This document shows, one piece after another, positions 8,570 through 16,590 of a DNA stretch of 29,488 nt (its first letter is position 1; each line of letters starts with the position of its first letter). Both the position numbers and the translations under genes were made by a program. Source of the DNA: JAFGPJ01 sp964439135 (GTDB lineage: Bacteria; Planctomycetota; Phycisphaerae; Sedimentisphaerales; Anaerobacaceae); contig CAYTNN010000029.1 in NCBI GenBank assembly GCA_964439135.1, forward strand, positions 1 to 29,488, read 5' to 3'. The notes beneath the pieces are model-generated. The model saw only the letters and a list, made by a program, of their open reading frames with translations. It did no database searches and was not told where the DNA came from.

Positions 8570-8620
8570 CCGAGATTTGCGTATCATATATGGAAAAAAA
8601 CAACTGTTAGGAAAGATTAA

Positions 8621-8761
8621 ATGGAAAATCATCGCAAGAGCAGAGTTAAAAGAAATCGAAAGAGCGGCTTTCATGCACGTATGAGTACCAAAAACGGTCG
8701 CAAGGCACTGAGCAGGAAGCGGCATGCGGGACGCTCAGTCAATGTTTCTTCGCATTTATAA
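8621..8761 (+). CDS. rpmH: Ribosomal protein L34
   Basis: A 46-residue, very basic protein, the normal L34 length. The core KRNRKSGFHARMSTKNGRKAL matches the L34 pattern (K-R-x-R-x-x-GF-x-x-RM-x-T-x-x-GR), and a basic tail RKRHAGR follows. L34 binds 23S rRNA in the large subunit. An AGGA element eight bases before the ATG supports the start, and an in-frame TAA directly precedes it. The first residues (MENHRKS) differ from the usual MKRTxQPS start. No rnpA, yidC or dnaA lies nearby, although rpmH commonly pairs with rnpA. Confidence 0.9.
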   Translation: MENHRKSRVKRNRKSGFHARMSTKNGRKALSRKRHAGRSVNVSSHL

Positions 8762-8809
8762 TCAGCCGGCCAGAAGACATAATAAACGGCAGGATGGAAA
8801 GGTAAAGCA

Positions 8810-9508
8810 ATGGTTCGACCAAAGATCGGCTTGTTAATTATGTTTTGTAGTTGTCTTGTCTTGAATGCTCAGGATAAGCCGGCGGAGAATCCGGCCGGGC
8901 GGTGGGAAGAGACGATCCGGCAATTCGAGCAGTGGGACAGGAAGAACACATTCCCTTCGGATGCTGTGTTGTTTGTGGGCAGTTCGAGCATCCGGTTATG
9001 GCCGACCCGCGAGTGTTTCGGGGAATTTGCTGTGCTTAACCGCGGGTTTGGCGGCTCGCAAATCTCGGAGGTCAATTATTTTGCCGAGCGAATTGTGCTG
9101 CGTTACGAGCCGAAGGTGATTGTATTTTACGCCGGTGATAACGACGTAGCGGCCGGAAAGAACGCCCGGTGTGTGTTTGACGACTATAAGAAATTCGTAA
9201 AGCTGGTCCACACCAGGCTGCCGGGGACACGGATTATTTATGTGGGTATCAAACCGAGCCGGAGCAGATGGTCTCTCTGGCCGGTGATGAACGAAGCGAA
9301 CATGATGATTAAGGATTTCTCAGGGAAGGATGACCGGCTGTTCTACTTCGATTCGGCAACGCCACTGTTAAGCAGCGACGGCAAGCCAAACGTCGAATTC
9401 TTTCTGAAAGACCAACTGCATCTGAACGATAAGGGATATGAAGTGTGGACCAAAAAACTACGGCCGATTATCGAAATAGCGTTTAAGGCAACTAAAAAGA
9501 AGCGGTAA
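8810..9508 (+). CDS. Secreted SGNH/GDSL-family hydrolase
   Basis: 232 residues with an N-terminal export signal (hydrophobic 6-19, probable cleavage after LNA). The SGNH blocks are all present: FVGSSSI (nucleophile serine about 59), NRGFGGS (oxyanion glycine about 81-82), AGDND (Asn111) and DQLHLN (Asp201 and His204). The family includes esterases and acetylhydrolases, often for carbohydrate or lipid esters, so an exported carbohydrate esterase is a reasonable guess. The ATG at 8810 follows rpmH by 48 bases. The C-terminus is lysine-rich. The substrate cannot be read from sequence. Confidence 0.85.
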   Translation: MVRPKIGLLIMFCSCLVLNAQDKPAENPAGRWEETIRQFEQWDRKNTFPSDAVLFVGSSSIRLWPTRECFGEFAVLNRGFGGSQISEVNYFAERIVLRYEPKVIVFYAGDNDVAAGKNARCVFDDYKKFVKLVHTRLPGTRIIYVGIKPSRSRWSLWPVMNEANMMIKDFSGKDDRLFYFDSATPLLSSDGKPNVEFFLKDQLHLNDKGYEVWTKKLRPIIEIAFKATKKKR

Positions 9509-9514
9509 ACTTAC

Positions 9515-9529
9515 GCTGCGGGCGGCAGC
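9515..9529 (+). other. Short hairpin after the SGNH hydrolase gene
   Basis: GCTGC and GCAGC pair around a five-base loop just after the stop codon. No T-run follows, so it is at best a weak or rho-assisted stop signal. The rest of 9509-9609 holds nothing I can name. Confidence 0.25.
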
Positions 9530-9609
9530 TTAAAGCGAAGTTTTGGATGATTTGGCCGAATCAGTAACCTGCATCGAGAATCGATCTGAAAAAAGGCTCG
9601 AAATTCGGC

Positions 9610-9638
9610 TTGACATTATTGTTTTGAAGGCATAGTAT
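9610..9638 (+). promoter_or_regulatory. Sigma-70-type promoter for the FlgI-like lipoprotein
   Basis: A perfect -35 box TTGACA (9610-9615) and TAGTAT (9633-9638) are separated by exactly 17 bases. Transcription would start near 9645, leaving about 45 bases before the ATG at 9690 and including the GAGG ribosome site at 9675. This is the clearest promoter in the window. Confidence 0.6.
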
Positions 9639-9689
9639 TGGGTAGATTTCTCCACTGCATATTTAGCCTTTTTTGAGGTGCATGGCTAT

Positions 9690-11321
9690 ATGAACATGAT
9701 TTGTCGAAAAACAGTTCTTCTAATAGCAGCGTTGCTCACCGTTTATTGTGTAGGCGGCTGCGGTGGGCAGAGCCAGGCCGGCAGGGGGGGGCAGGATTTT
9801 GCATCCACGGCGGGTTTGGGTGCCACAATCGGCTCATTGGTCAAGGTCTCGGCCCCTGAACCGTTTCCCGTTGAAGGATTAGGTCTGGTAGTGAGGCTTG
9901 AAAGGGCAGGTTCTGCAGAATGCCCGCCACAGATAAGGGCATATCTTAGACAATATATTCTAAGGCAATTGCCCGCGAACAGCGAGCTGGATGTCGATAA
10001 ATTCATCGACAGTCCCGATACTGCAGTAGTCTCGGTTGAGGGGGTGATACCGGCAGTTGCTTCGAAAAACCAGTACTTTGACGTTAGAGTAACAGCATTA
10101 CCGAGCACACAGACAACTTCTCTTGATGGCGGTCGGCTTTTTACGGCCGAACTGAAAATGTTGGGAAGCTTCGGTGTAAATACAAGAATTTTGGCTGATG
10201 CGGAGGGGCCGGTCTATATAGACAAGATTGACGATTCGGCAATCAATAAAAGGACGGGGCATATCCTGGCCGGAGGAAAGGTTCTTGATGAGTACAAGAT
10301 TATTCTCTCGCTCCACAAGCCCGATTTTGAAATGGCGAACCGGATTCGCAACCACATAAATGGGCGCTTTGGCGATAATGTGGCAAACGCGGTTGAATCC
10401 GACAGAATCGAATTGATTGTGCCGACTCAATATAGAGAGCAGAAACAAAGATTTATTTCAATAGTCGCGGCAATGTATCTTACACAGGAACCGGGAATTA
10501 ACAGCAAAAGAATAAGGGCTTATGTAAAAAGACTTTCCGGTTCCGGGGACAAGTATTCGAGCGAGGTTGCTCTTGAGGCCATCGGCAATGAATGCCTGGA
10601 CGAGATCGGTGTTTTGTTGGATTCACCCGACGAGAAGATTCGGCTGCACGCGGCCAGATGTATGATCAACCTCGGCAGTGACACTGGCCTGGTGGCTCTC
10701 AGGCGGATCGCACAGGAAAAAGATTCAGCTTACAGAGTAGAAGCCCTGGAGTCGATTACCATCGGAGCAAAGAGGAACGATGCGGTCTCGATCTCGCGGA
10801 AACTGCTGCGCGATGATGATTTTCGAATCAGGTTAGCTGCTTACGAGCAATTGCGAAAATTAGACGATGTTGCCATAACGCAGGAATTCGTTGGGCGTAA
10901 TTTTTATCTGGAACGGGTCGCACAAACCGAACTCAAGGCAGTATTTGTCTCTCGCAGCGGGCAGCCGCGCTTTGTGTTGTTCGGTGCGCCAATCTATTGC
11001 AACGGCAATATTTTCGTGCAGTCAGGCAGCGGTGACGTCGTCATCAACGCCCCAACCGGCCAGAAATACGTAAACATCATCCGCAAGAATCCGAAACGGC
11101 CCAGTGTCATATCACAATTGAAAAGCTCCTTCGAACTCGGTGATATTATCAGAACACTCTGTGACGAGCCCATTAAAGAGGGCGAGAAGGGACGTGGCGG
11201 CCTGGGCGTCTCCTATGCAGATGCGGCAGTCCTTTTGAAACAGATGTGTGACAAGGGTGTCGTGAGAGCGGAATTTCATGCCGGGGACATGCCAAAAATC
11301 GGCCTAAATATCAAGAAATGA
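9690..11321 (+). CDS. FlgI (P-ring)-like lipoprotein with HEAT-type repeats
   Basis: About 543 residues. The start is set at ATG 9690 (GAGG 11 bases upstream); GTG 9678 and ATG 9696 are alternatives. The leader ends in a good lipobox, VGGC. Residues about 35-250 resemble FlgI, the flagellar P-ring protein: VEGLGLVVRLERAGS, SVEGVIPAVASKNQYFDVRV and SLDGGRLFTAELK follow the FlgI order and spacing. Residues about 275-410 are short helical pairs of HEAT type (VLLDSPDEKIRLHAARCMI, LLRDDDFRIRLAAYEQL). A C-terminal segment of about 130 residues is not recognised. No flagellar gene is present, so this is probably a paralogue used for another envelope structure. It has its own promoter and is followed by smc. 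Confidence 0.75.
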   Translation: MNMICRKTVLLIAALLTVYCVGGCGGQSQAGRGGQDFASTAGLGATIGSLVKVSAPEPFPVEGLGLVVRLERAGSAECPPQIRAYLRQYILRQLPANSELDVDKFIDSPDTAVVSVEGVIPAVASKNQYFDVRVTALPSTQTTSLDGGRLFTAELKMLGSFGVNTRILADAEGPVYIDKIDDSAINKRTGHILAGGKVLDEYKIILSLHKPDFEMANRIRNHINGRFGDNVANAVESDRIELIVPTQYREQKQRFISIVAAMYLTQEPGINSKRIRAYVKRLSGSGDKYSSEVALEAIGNECLDEIGVLLDSPDEKIRLHAARCMINLGSDTGLVALRRIAQEKDSAYRVEALESITIGAKRNDAVSISRKLLRDDDFRIRLAAYEQLRKLDDVAITQEFVGRNFYLERVAQTELKAVFVSRSGQPRFVLFGAPIYCNGNIFVQSGSGDVVINAPTGQKYVNIIRKNPKRPSVISQLKSSFELGDIIRTLCDEPIKEGEKGRGGLGVSYADAAVLLKQMCDKGVVRAEFHAGDMPKIGLNIKK

Positions 11322-11419
11322 CAAACCTTCGGCCGATAACAATATTGCGTAATTGGATTAATTAGCATGGCTTGAGTTTTTTAGGAATAGTTACCGGACG
11401 TTTACACCAGGAATAATAG

Positions 11420-14400
11420 ATGAGACTTGAAAAGGTTATACTAAACGGATTTAAGAGTTTTGCCGACAAGACGGAATTTGTTTTCGATTCACCGATAACA
11501 GCCATTGTCGGACCCAACGGATGCGGCAAGAGCAACGTTGTCGATGCGGTAAAGTGGGTCCTCGGGGAGCAGAGCGTCAAAAGCCTGCGAAGCGGGCAGA
11601 TGGCGGATGTGATATTCGGAGGCAGCACCAGTAGAAAACCTCTGGGGGCGGCTGAAGTCAGCCTGGTTATGTCAAATTCTGACGGCGTCGGAGCGAGACA
11701 GCTCCCAATTGATGCTGACGAGGTACAAATAACACGAAAGATATATAAAAGCGGGGAGAGTGAGTACCGGATAAACAATAAAATCTGCCGGCTCAAAGAT
11801 GTCCGCGAATTGTTTATGGACACCGGTGTGAGTACCAGGGCCTATTCTATTCTCGAGCAGGGACAGGTTGAGCATTTGGTAAGTGCGTCGAAGACCGACA
11901 GAAGATTCATATTTGAAGAAGCCGCCGGTATAAGCAAGTACAAAGCGCATAAAAAAGAAGCACTTCGCAAACTGGAACGAACCGAACAAAACCTGCTCCG
12001 GCTTGCGGATATTTTAGGCGAAGTCGGCAAACGGCTGCGGAGCGTCAAACTCCAGGCGGGCAAGGCGAGAAACTACCTGCAATATACGCAAAGGCTCAAA
12101 GAGCTGCAGGTGAATTACTCGCTGGTCGAATACGCGAAGCATCGGACGCAGATAAACCAGAAGCAGGAGGCTCTCGGTCAGGTAACCGAGCAGTTTGAGA
12201 TCCTGTCAGCCGAAGTGGCAAAAGAAGACACTTTACTAAGCAGGCTCGGCGAAGAAATAATCGAGACCGAGCACAAGCTAAGCAGCACCGGAAACAGTCT
12301 TGTCTCCGTTCAGAGCAAAATCGAGCAGAAACTTCAGCGAATCGATTTTTTGAGGGCGAGGGTTACGGAACTGGAGGAAAGGAAGCAATCGGCGACGGAA
12401 AAAATCGAAAAGCTGCGGGAGCAGATGAGTGTCTTCGAGGAAAATTCCGCCAGGTACAAGGCCGAGTCGGCGGGCTGTGAAAAGATGCTCGAAGAGAAAA
12501 GCCGGGATGTCGAGGAGGTAGCGGCGGCTATCCAGAAAGTAAACGCCGAATGTACCTCGCTCGAAGCACAACTTGAAGATGAGAAGTCAGGAATTATCGA
12601 TATAGTCAGAAGGACCGCTCAGCTTCATAACGAGGTCCAGAGCATTTCGGTCTATCGGAATAATTTATCCAGTCAGAAAGACCGCCTTGCCGGTCGGGCC
12701 CAGACCGCCCGTGCCGAATTGGAGGAACTGCTGACCGAAAAAGCACAGCAGAGCGCTCGTTTGGATGATATTGAAAAAGTGCTGAGCGACTTAAATAACA
12801 GTCTGGAATCCAAACGTAAAAATTCCGAAGGGCTCGAAGAGTCTTTGGCTGAGGACAACAAGCGGCTGGCCCACAGCAAAGAGGCGGCAAGTGCGCTGAA
12901 CAGCGAGCTGGCAATATTGACGGACATGGAAAAACGTTGTGAGGGTCTTAAGCCCGGCGTCAAAAGCATCCTGAAGAATCGTTCGGTTGAAAATAACAGG
13001 TTCGATTATGTCGAAGGGATGCTGGCCGATATCATAGAAGCCGACGTTGAATACGCCAATGCCGTCGAGGCCGTCCTCGAAGGCCAGACCGACTCATTAG
13101 TGATAAACAATACGAGCAGAATGCTGGCCGACAGCGAACAAATCCAGGCTCTTGACGGCAGAGTGAATTTCATATGCCTTGATAAAATCGAGCCGTTCGT
13201 AGACAGCAACGATTTGTCGAAATACGAATGTGTGAAAGGCAGGCTCGTCGAGTTTGTCAAATTCGACGGCAAGTACGCACCATTAGCCTGGAAATTGCTC
13301 GGCAAGACGCTGATTGTTGATTCTCTGAATGAGGCCGCCGAACTGGCCGGCCACGGGGCAAAAGGTTACAAGTGTGTCACTCTCAAGGGCGAATTCGTAA
13401 GCACCGATGGGGTGATAAAACTCGGGCCGCTTGGCAAGGCGACCGGCCTGATATCACGCAAAAGCAGGCTGCGTCAATTACAGGATACTATTGCAAATAT
13501 CACCTCAGAAATAGAAGCGATTGAAAACCAGACTGAGAAAAACTACCAGACGAAGATTCACCTGGATAAGTTGTGCAAGGAATTGAGGACCGCGGTCTAT
13601 GAAGCGAATACCGAACAGATGCAGGTAAGCTCCAAGCTCAGCGTTATAGAACAGAACGTAAAGCGGCTCAAAGAAGAAGAGCCCCTGATCGCCAGTGAAA
13701 TCGATCTGCTGGCCGAGCAGATAGCCCAGTCAGTGCAGAAGGAATATGACTCGAAGCAGAAATTATATGAGCTGGAGGTCGTGAACAACCAGCGAACCGA
13801 GCACATAGAACAGCTTCAAACAAGACAATCCGAACAAAAACAGCAGCAGCAGGCGTTGTCGGACAAGCTGACCGATTTGAAGATCGCCCTGGGTCAAATT
13901 ACCGAACAAAGCAAGGCATTGAAACAAGCAATCTTCAGCCTGGACAGCCAGGTACAGGAGAACCGGACGGCCGCCGGCGCCGCCGAGAAGGAAACGGCAA
14001 GCTGCGACGAGCAATTGACATCCGCTCAGAGGGACATTCTTGGTTGTGAAGCATCGGTTTCGGAACTGTTCGTTGAAAAAGAGAAGAACCAGCAGAGCAG
14101 CCGGCTGCTGCAAAAAGAACTGCAAAGATTGTCCGAAGAAAAACAGCAAACCGAGGAGCTCATTCGGGTCAAACGTGCCGAGAAAGGCCGGACCGAGCAA
14201 ATGACCAATGAGCTGAAAATAGAATTGAGCCAGTTGGAGGTAAGGCATCAGGACCTAATTGAGAGGGTCCGGGATGAGTTGCAGATCGATCTGGCTGAGG
14301 CCTATAAGGACTACACCGACCAGCAAGTCGATTGGGAGGGAATACGAGAAGAAATAGCCACGCTTCGGGGCAAGATCGAACGGCTTGGCAACGTGAACGT

Positions 14401-15010
14401 CGATGCCATCGACGAGCAGGAAGCCCTTGAGAATCGGCACGAGTTCCTGAGCACCCAGGTACAGGACCTTAACAGCAGCAGGGCGCAGCTCCAGCAGCTA
14501 ATCAATCGCCTGAACAAAAAGAGCAGGGAGAAATTCCAGGAAACATTCGATGAAATAAGGGGACATTTCCAGGAAATCTTCCGCAAGCTGTTCGGCGGAG
14601 GAAAAGCAGATGTTATACTCGAGGATTCCGAAGATATTCTCGATGCCGGCATAGAGGTAATAGCTCGCCCGCCCGGCAAAGAGACGAGAAGTATATCGCT
14701 GCTGAGCGGCGGCGAAAAATCGATGACGGCACTGGCGCTGCTGTTTTCGGTATTCAAGGCCAAGCCGTCACCTTTCTGTTTCCTCGACGAGGTTGATGCG
14801 GCCCTGGATGAAGCGAATAATGAGCGTTTCAATATGCTGGTGCGGGAATTCCAGAAGGACTCTCAGTTCATAGTCATCACGCACGCCAAGCGTACAATGA
14901 GCATCGCCGATGTGCTGTTCGGCATTACGATGCAGGTCCGCGGCGTGAGCAAGAAGATAAGCGTCCGATTCGGCGAGTACGAAGAAGAAGAACCCGCCGC
15001 CGTGGCTTGA
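11420..15010 (+). CDS. smc: Chromosome segregation protein SMC
   Basis: 1196 residues, the normal length for bacterial SMC. The N-terminal ATPase half has Walker A GPNGCGKS at 31-38. A first coiled coil (about 170-500) leads to the hinge (about 510-670, GVKSILKN, FDYVEGMLADII, GLISRKSRLRQL at its exit). A second coiled coil (about 680-1010) returns to the C-terminal head, with signature LSGGEK near 1095 and Walker B FCFLDEVDAALDE near 1118-1130. The DE pair is the catalytic Walker B glutamate. The protein organises and compacts the chromosome with ScpA and ScpB, neither of which is in the window. The gene ends five bases before the N gap. Confidence 0.97.
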   Translation: MRLEKVILNGFKSFADKTEFVFDSPITAIVGPNGCGKSNVVDAVKWVLGEQSVKSLRSGQMADVIFGGSTSRKPLGAAEVSLVMSNSDGVGARQLPIDADEVQITRKIYKSGESEYRINNKICRLKDVRELFMDTGVSTRAYSILEQGQVEHLVSASKTDRRFIFEEAAGISKYKAHKKEALRKLERTEQNLLRLADILGEVGKRLRSVKLQAGKARNYLQYTQRLKELQVNYSLVEYAKHRTQINQKQEALGQVTEQFEILSAEVAKEDTLLSRLGEEIIETEHKLSSTGNSLVSVQSKIEQKLQRIDFLRARVTELEERKQSATEKIEKLREQMSVFEENSARYKAESAGCEKMLEEKSRDVEEVAAAIQKVNAECTSLEAQLEDEKSGIIDIVRRTAQLHNEVQSISVYRNNLSSQKDRLAGRAQTARAELEELLTEKAQQSARLDDIEKVLSDLNNSLESKRKNSEGLEESLAEDNKRLAHSKEAASALNSELAILTDMEKRCEGLKPGVKSILKNRSVENNRFDYVEGMLADIIEADVEYANAVEAVLEGQTDSLVINNTSRMLADSEQIQALDGRVNFICLDKIEPFVDSNDLSKYECVKGRLVEFVKFDGKYAPLAWKLLGKTLIVDSLNEAAELAGHGAKGYKCVTLKGEFVSTDGVIKLGPLGKATGLISRKSRLRQLQDTIANITSEIEAIENQTEKNYQTKIHLDKLCKELRTAVYEANTEQMQVSSKLSVIEQNVKRLKEEEPLIASEIDLLAEQIAQSVQKEYDSKQKLYELEVVNNQRTEHIEQLQTRQSEQKQQQQALSDKLTDLKIALGQITEQSKALKQAIFSLDSQVQENRTAAGAAEKETASCDEQLTSAQRDILGCEASVSELFVEKEKNQQSSRLLQKELQRLSEEKQQTEELIRVKRAEKGRTEQMTNELKIELSQLEVRHQDLIERVRDELQIDLAEAYKDYTDQQVDWEGIREEIATLRGKIERLGNVNVDAIDEQEALENRHEFLSTQVQDLNSSRAQLQQLINRLNKKSREKFQETFDEIRGHFQEIFRKLFGGGKADVILEDSEDILDAGIEVIARPPGKETRSISLLSGGEKSMTALALLFSVFKAKPSPFCFLDEVDAALDEANNERFNMLVREFQKDSQFIVITHAKRTMSIADVLFGITMQVRGVSKKISVRFGEYEEEEPAAVA

Positions 15011-15015
15011 TTCGT

Positions 15016-15115
15016 NNNNNNNNNNNNNNNNNNNNNNNNNNNNNNNNNNNNNNNNNNNNNNNNNNNNNNNNNNNNNNNNNNNNNNNNNNNNNNNNNNNNN
15101 NNNNNNNNNNNNNNN
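15016..15115. other. Scaffold gap (100 N)
   Basis: Exactly 100 undetermined bases, which is the usual placeholder for a gap of unknown size. It interrupts the 3' end of the transposase gene to its right. A multicopy transposase is a common reason for such an assembly break. Confidence 0.98.
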
Positions 15116-15504
15116 TTGAAGCAAAAGCGTTTGTCGAAACCACGAGTCCAAATTCGTCTGACGGGTCCGTCTTTGCAAAGCGCAAACATGGCAACGTTTT
15201 TGTACCTGCTGACTATTGACTCGATAGATTTCTCACAAGGGCGGGCTACTAAATGAATGTGATTAGTGCAAACAGCTAACGCTTCAATCTTGTGACCGAT
15301 TCTTTCTGCTTCCTGAAGGATCGCCCGGTGAATAACAGTCTTCTGTTCCGAATCAAGCGTAACGGTCGCAGACTTTTGCGAGCTTTGACTTGTTTTCAGA
15401 ATCTTCGGATCGCTCAGCATGATTTTCCCTTGCTTTACGTAACCTCGCTTGTCACCCGGCAGCCAAGTGCCATAAGTCGTCCAGGTCACCATATAACCGG
15501 TCAT
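15116..15504 (-). mobile_element. REP-associated (RAYT, Y1_Tnp) transposase, 3' end lost in gap
   Basis: About 129 residues are visible before the scaffold gap. MTGYMVTWTTYGTWLPGD is a typical opening of IS200-like REP-associated transposases. The HUH metal site appears as NHIHLV, followed by a helix SRYKNVAMFAL. Enzymes of this family nick single-stranded DNA through a tyrosine and are thought to move REP sequences. The remaining C-terminal part would lie in the unknown bases, so it cannot be judged whether the gene is intact. Start: ATG 15504; ATG 15492 (fifth codon) is possible. Just upstream, between it and pyrK, lie two inverted GC-rich hairpins like those that accompany such genes. Confidence 0.8.
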
Positions 15505-15522
15505 TTCCGCTTCACACTTTGT

Positions 15523-15611
15523 TTAGCCCCCAAGCCTGCCCTGGGGGTAATCTTTTCCATTTATTCTATGCCGCCATTGTTTATTATCCCCACCGCAGGG
15601 GTGGGGGCTAA
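15523..15611. repeat. Pair of inverted REP-like hairpins beside the transposase
   Basis: Two arms in opposite orientation: 15523-15552 begins TTAGCCCCC, and 15583-15611 ends GGGGGCTAA. Each arm is itself a hairpin (CCCCCA with TGGGGG; CCCCAC with GTGGGG around a short loop). About 30 AT-rich bases separate them. This is the layout of a BIME (two opposed REPs) next to a RAYT gene. It also fills most of the 120 bases between the transposase and the PyrK gene. Confidence 0.6.
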
Positions 15612-15624
15612 TCAGGGGATGTGT

Positions 15625-16572
15625 TTACGAAAAGACGACTTCTCTGGCGTCGAAGACGGGACCGTCCTGACAGCACATTTTGTAGATAGTTTCGTTTGAA
15701 TCGCCAACTTTGCACTCAACGGCACAGCTTTGGCAAAGGCCGATGCCGCAGGCCATTCTCCGCTCCATACTGACCTGGCAGTCGATGTTCTTTTCGGCGG
15801 CGATTTGTGCCACTTTCGCCAACATTGGCTCGGGCCCGCAGGCACAAATAATGATATCATCAAAGCTTAAATCTGATTTTACGAGCCATTCGGCAAGGCA
15901 ATCGGTAACGAGCCCGTGGTAGCCCGCGGATCCGTCGTCGGTTGCGATTAGCGATTCGATGCCGTATTTGGCGAATTCCGGCACGGAGAATCCGAGTGTC
16001 TGTGAAATCTCATCCAGCCGGCCCTCGAAGGGCAGGGCGTCGGCGGTTTTGGCGCCCGCAAGCGAGACAATACCGATGCTGTCATTGCGAGCCGTAAGGC
16101 TCTGCGCCAGATGCTGCAGTGGCGGCGTACCCATTCCGCCGCCGACCAGAAGAACCATTTTCTTGCCGTCCGGGATTCTGTAACCATGGCCCAGAGGTCC
16201 AATGATGCCGATTTGATCGCCGGCCGATAGTGTCGTCATGCGCAGCGTAGCCGGCCCGACCACACAATAGAGAAGCTCTGCGAACGTTTTATCGCCGTCG
16301 GGAGTCACTTCGGCAAAGCTGAAAGGCCGTCGCAGCAAAATCTTTCTGCCGGAGGTATCACGAAGCTCCTGGGGCACGGTGTACGGCGACGGCAAGGCGG
16401 TATTGGATAGGTCGAATTGGGCGAACTGTCCCGGCTGGAAATTGGCAAAAGCCATCGCGCCATTCTGCGTAAACTGAAGCCTGAGCCGATGGAATCCGGG
16501 TCCGATCCGCCTGTTGGAACAGACCTCCGCCTCGAACATACCCTTTGCCGATGACGAGCATCCTTCTGACAT
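15625..16572 (-). CDS. pyrK: PyrK-like dihydroorotate dehydrogenase electron-transfer subunit
   Basis: 315 residues. The N-terminal FAD-binding barrel includes RRPFSFAEV (flavin-binding Arg-Arg-Pro-x-Ser). An NAD-binding half has LLVGGGMGTPPLQHLA and ICACGPEPM. A C-terminal 2Fe-2S cluster site, CGIGLCQSCAVEC with a later CCQDGPVF, is the PyrK signature. PyrK passes electrons from dihydroorotate dehydrogenase (PyrDB) to NAD. Here it starts 18 bases after the kinase gene and has no pyrD beside it. Related sulfide or ferredoxin reductases share this fold, but the cysteine pattern and DGPVFDA ending favour PyrK. The ATG at 16572 lacks a strong ribosome site, so the start is less certain. Confidence 0.82.
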   Translation of the reverse strand: MSEGCSSSAKGMFEAEVCSNRRIGPGFHRLRLQFTQNGAMAFANFQPGQFAQFDLSNTALPSPYTVPQELRDTSGRKILLRRPFSFAEVTPDGDKTFAELLYCVVGPATLRMTTLSAGDQIGIIGPLGHGYRIPDGKKMVLLVGGGMGTPPLQHLAQSLTARNDSIGIVSLAGAKTADALPFEGRLDEISQTLGFSVPEFAKYGIESLIATDDGSAGYHGLVTDCLAEWLVKSDLSFDDIIICACGPEPMLAKVAQIAAEKNIDCQVSMERRMACGIGLCQSCAVECKVGDSNETIYKMCCQDGPVFDAREVVFS

Positions 16573-16590
16573 AAATCGCCACCATCCCTC

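Noticed and set aside
14863..15010. Apparent continuation of the transposase frame leftward through the N gap into smc.
   Set aside because: The frame on the left is antisense to the conserved smc C-terminus; the join exists only because N codons do not stop translation.
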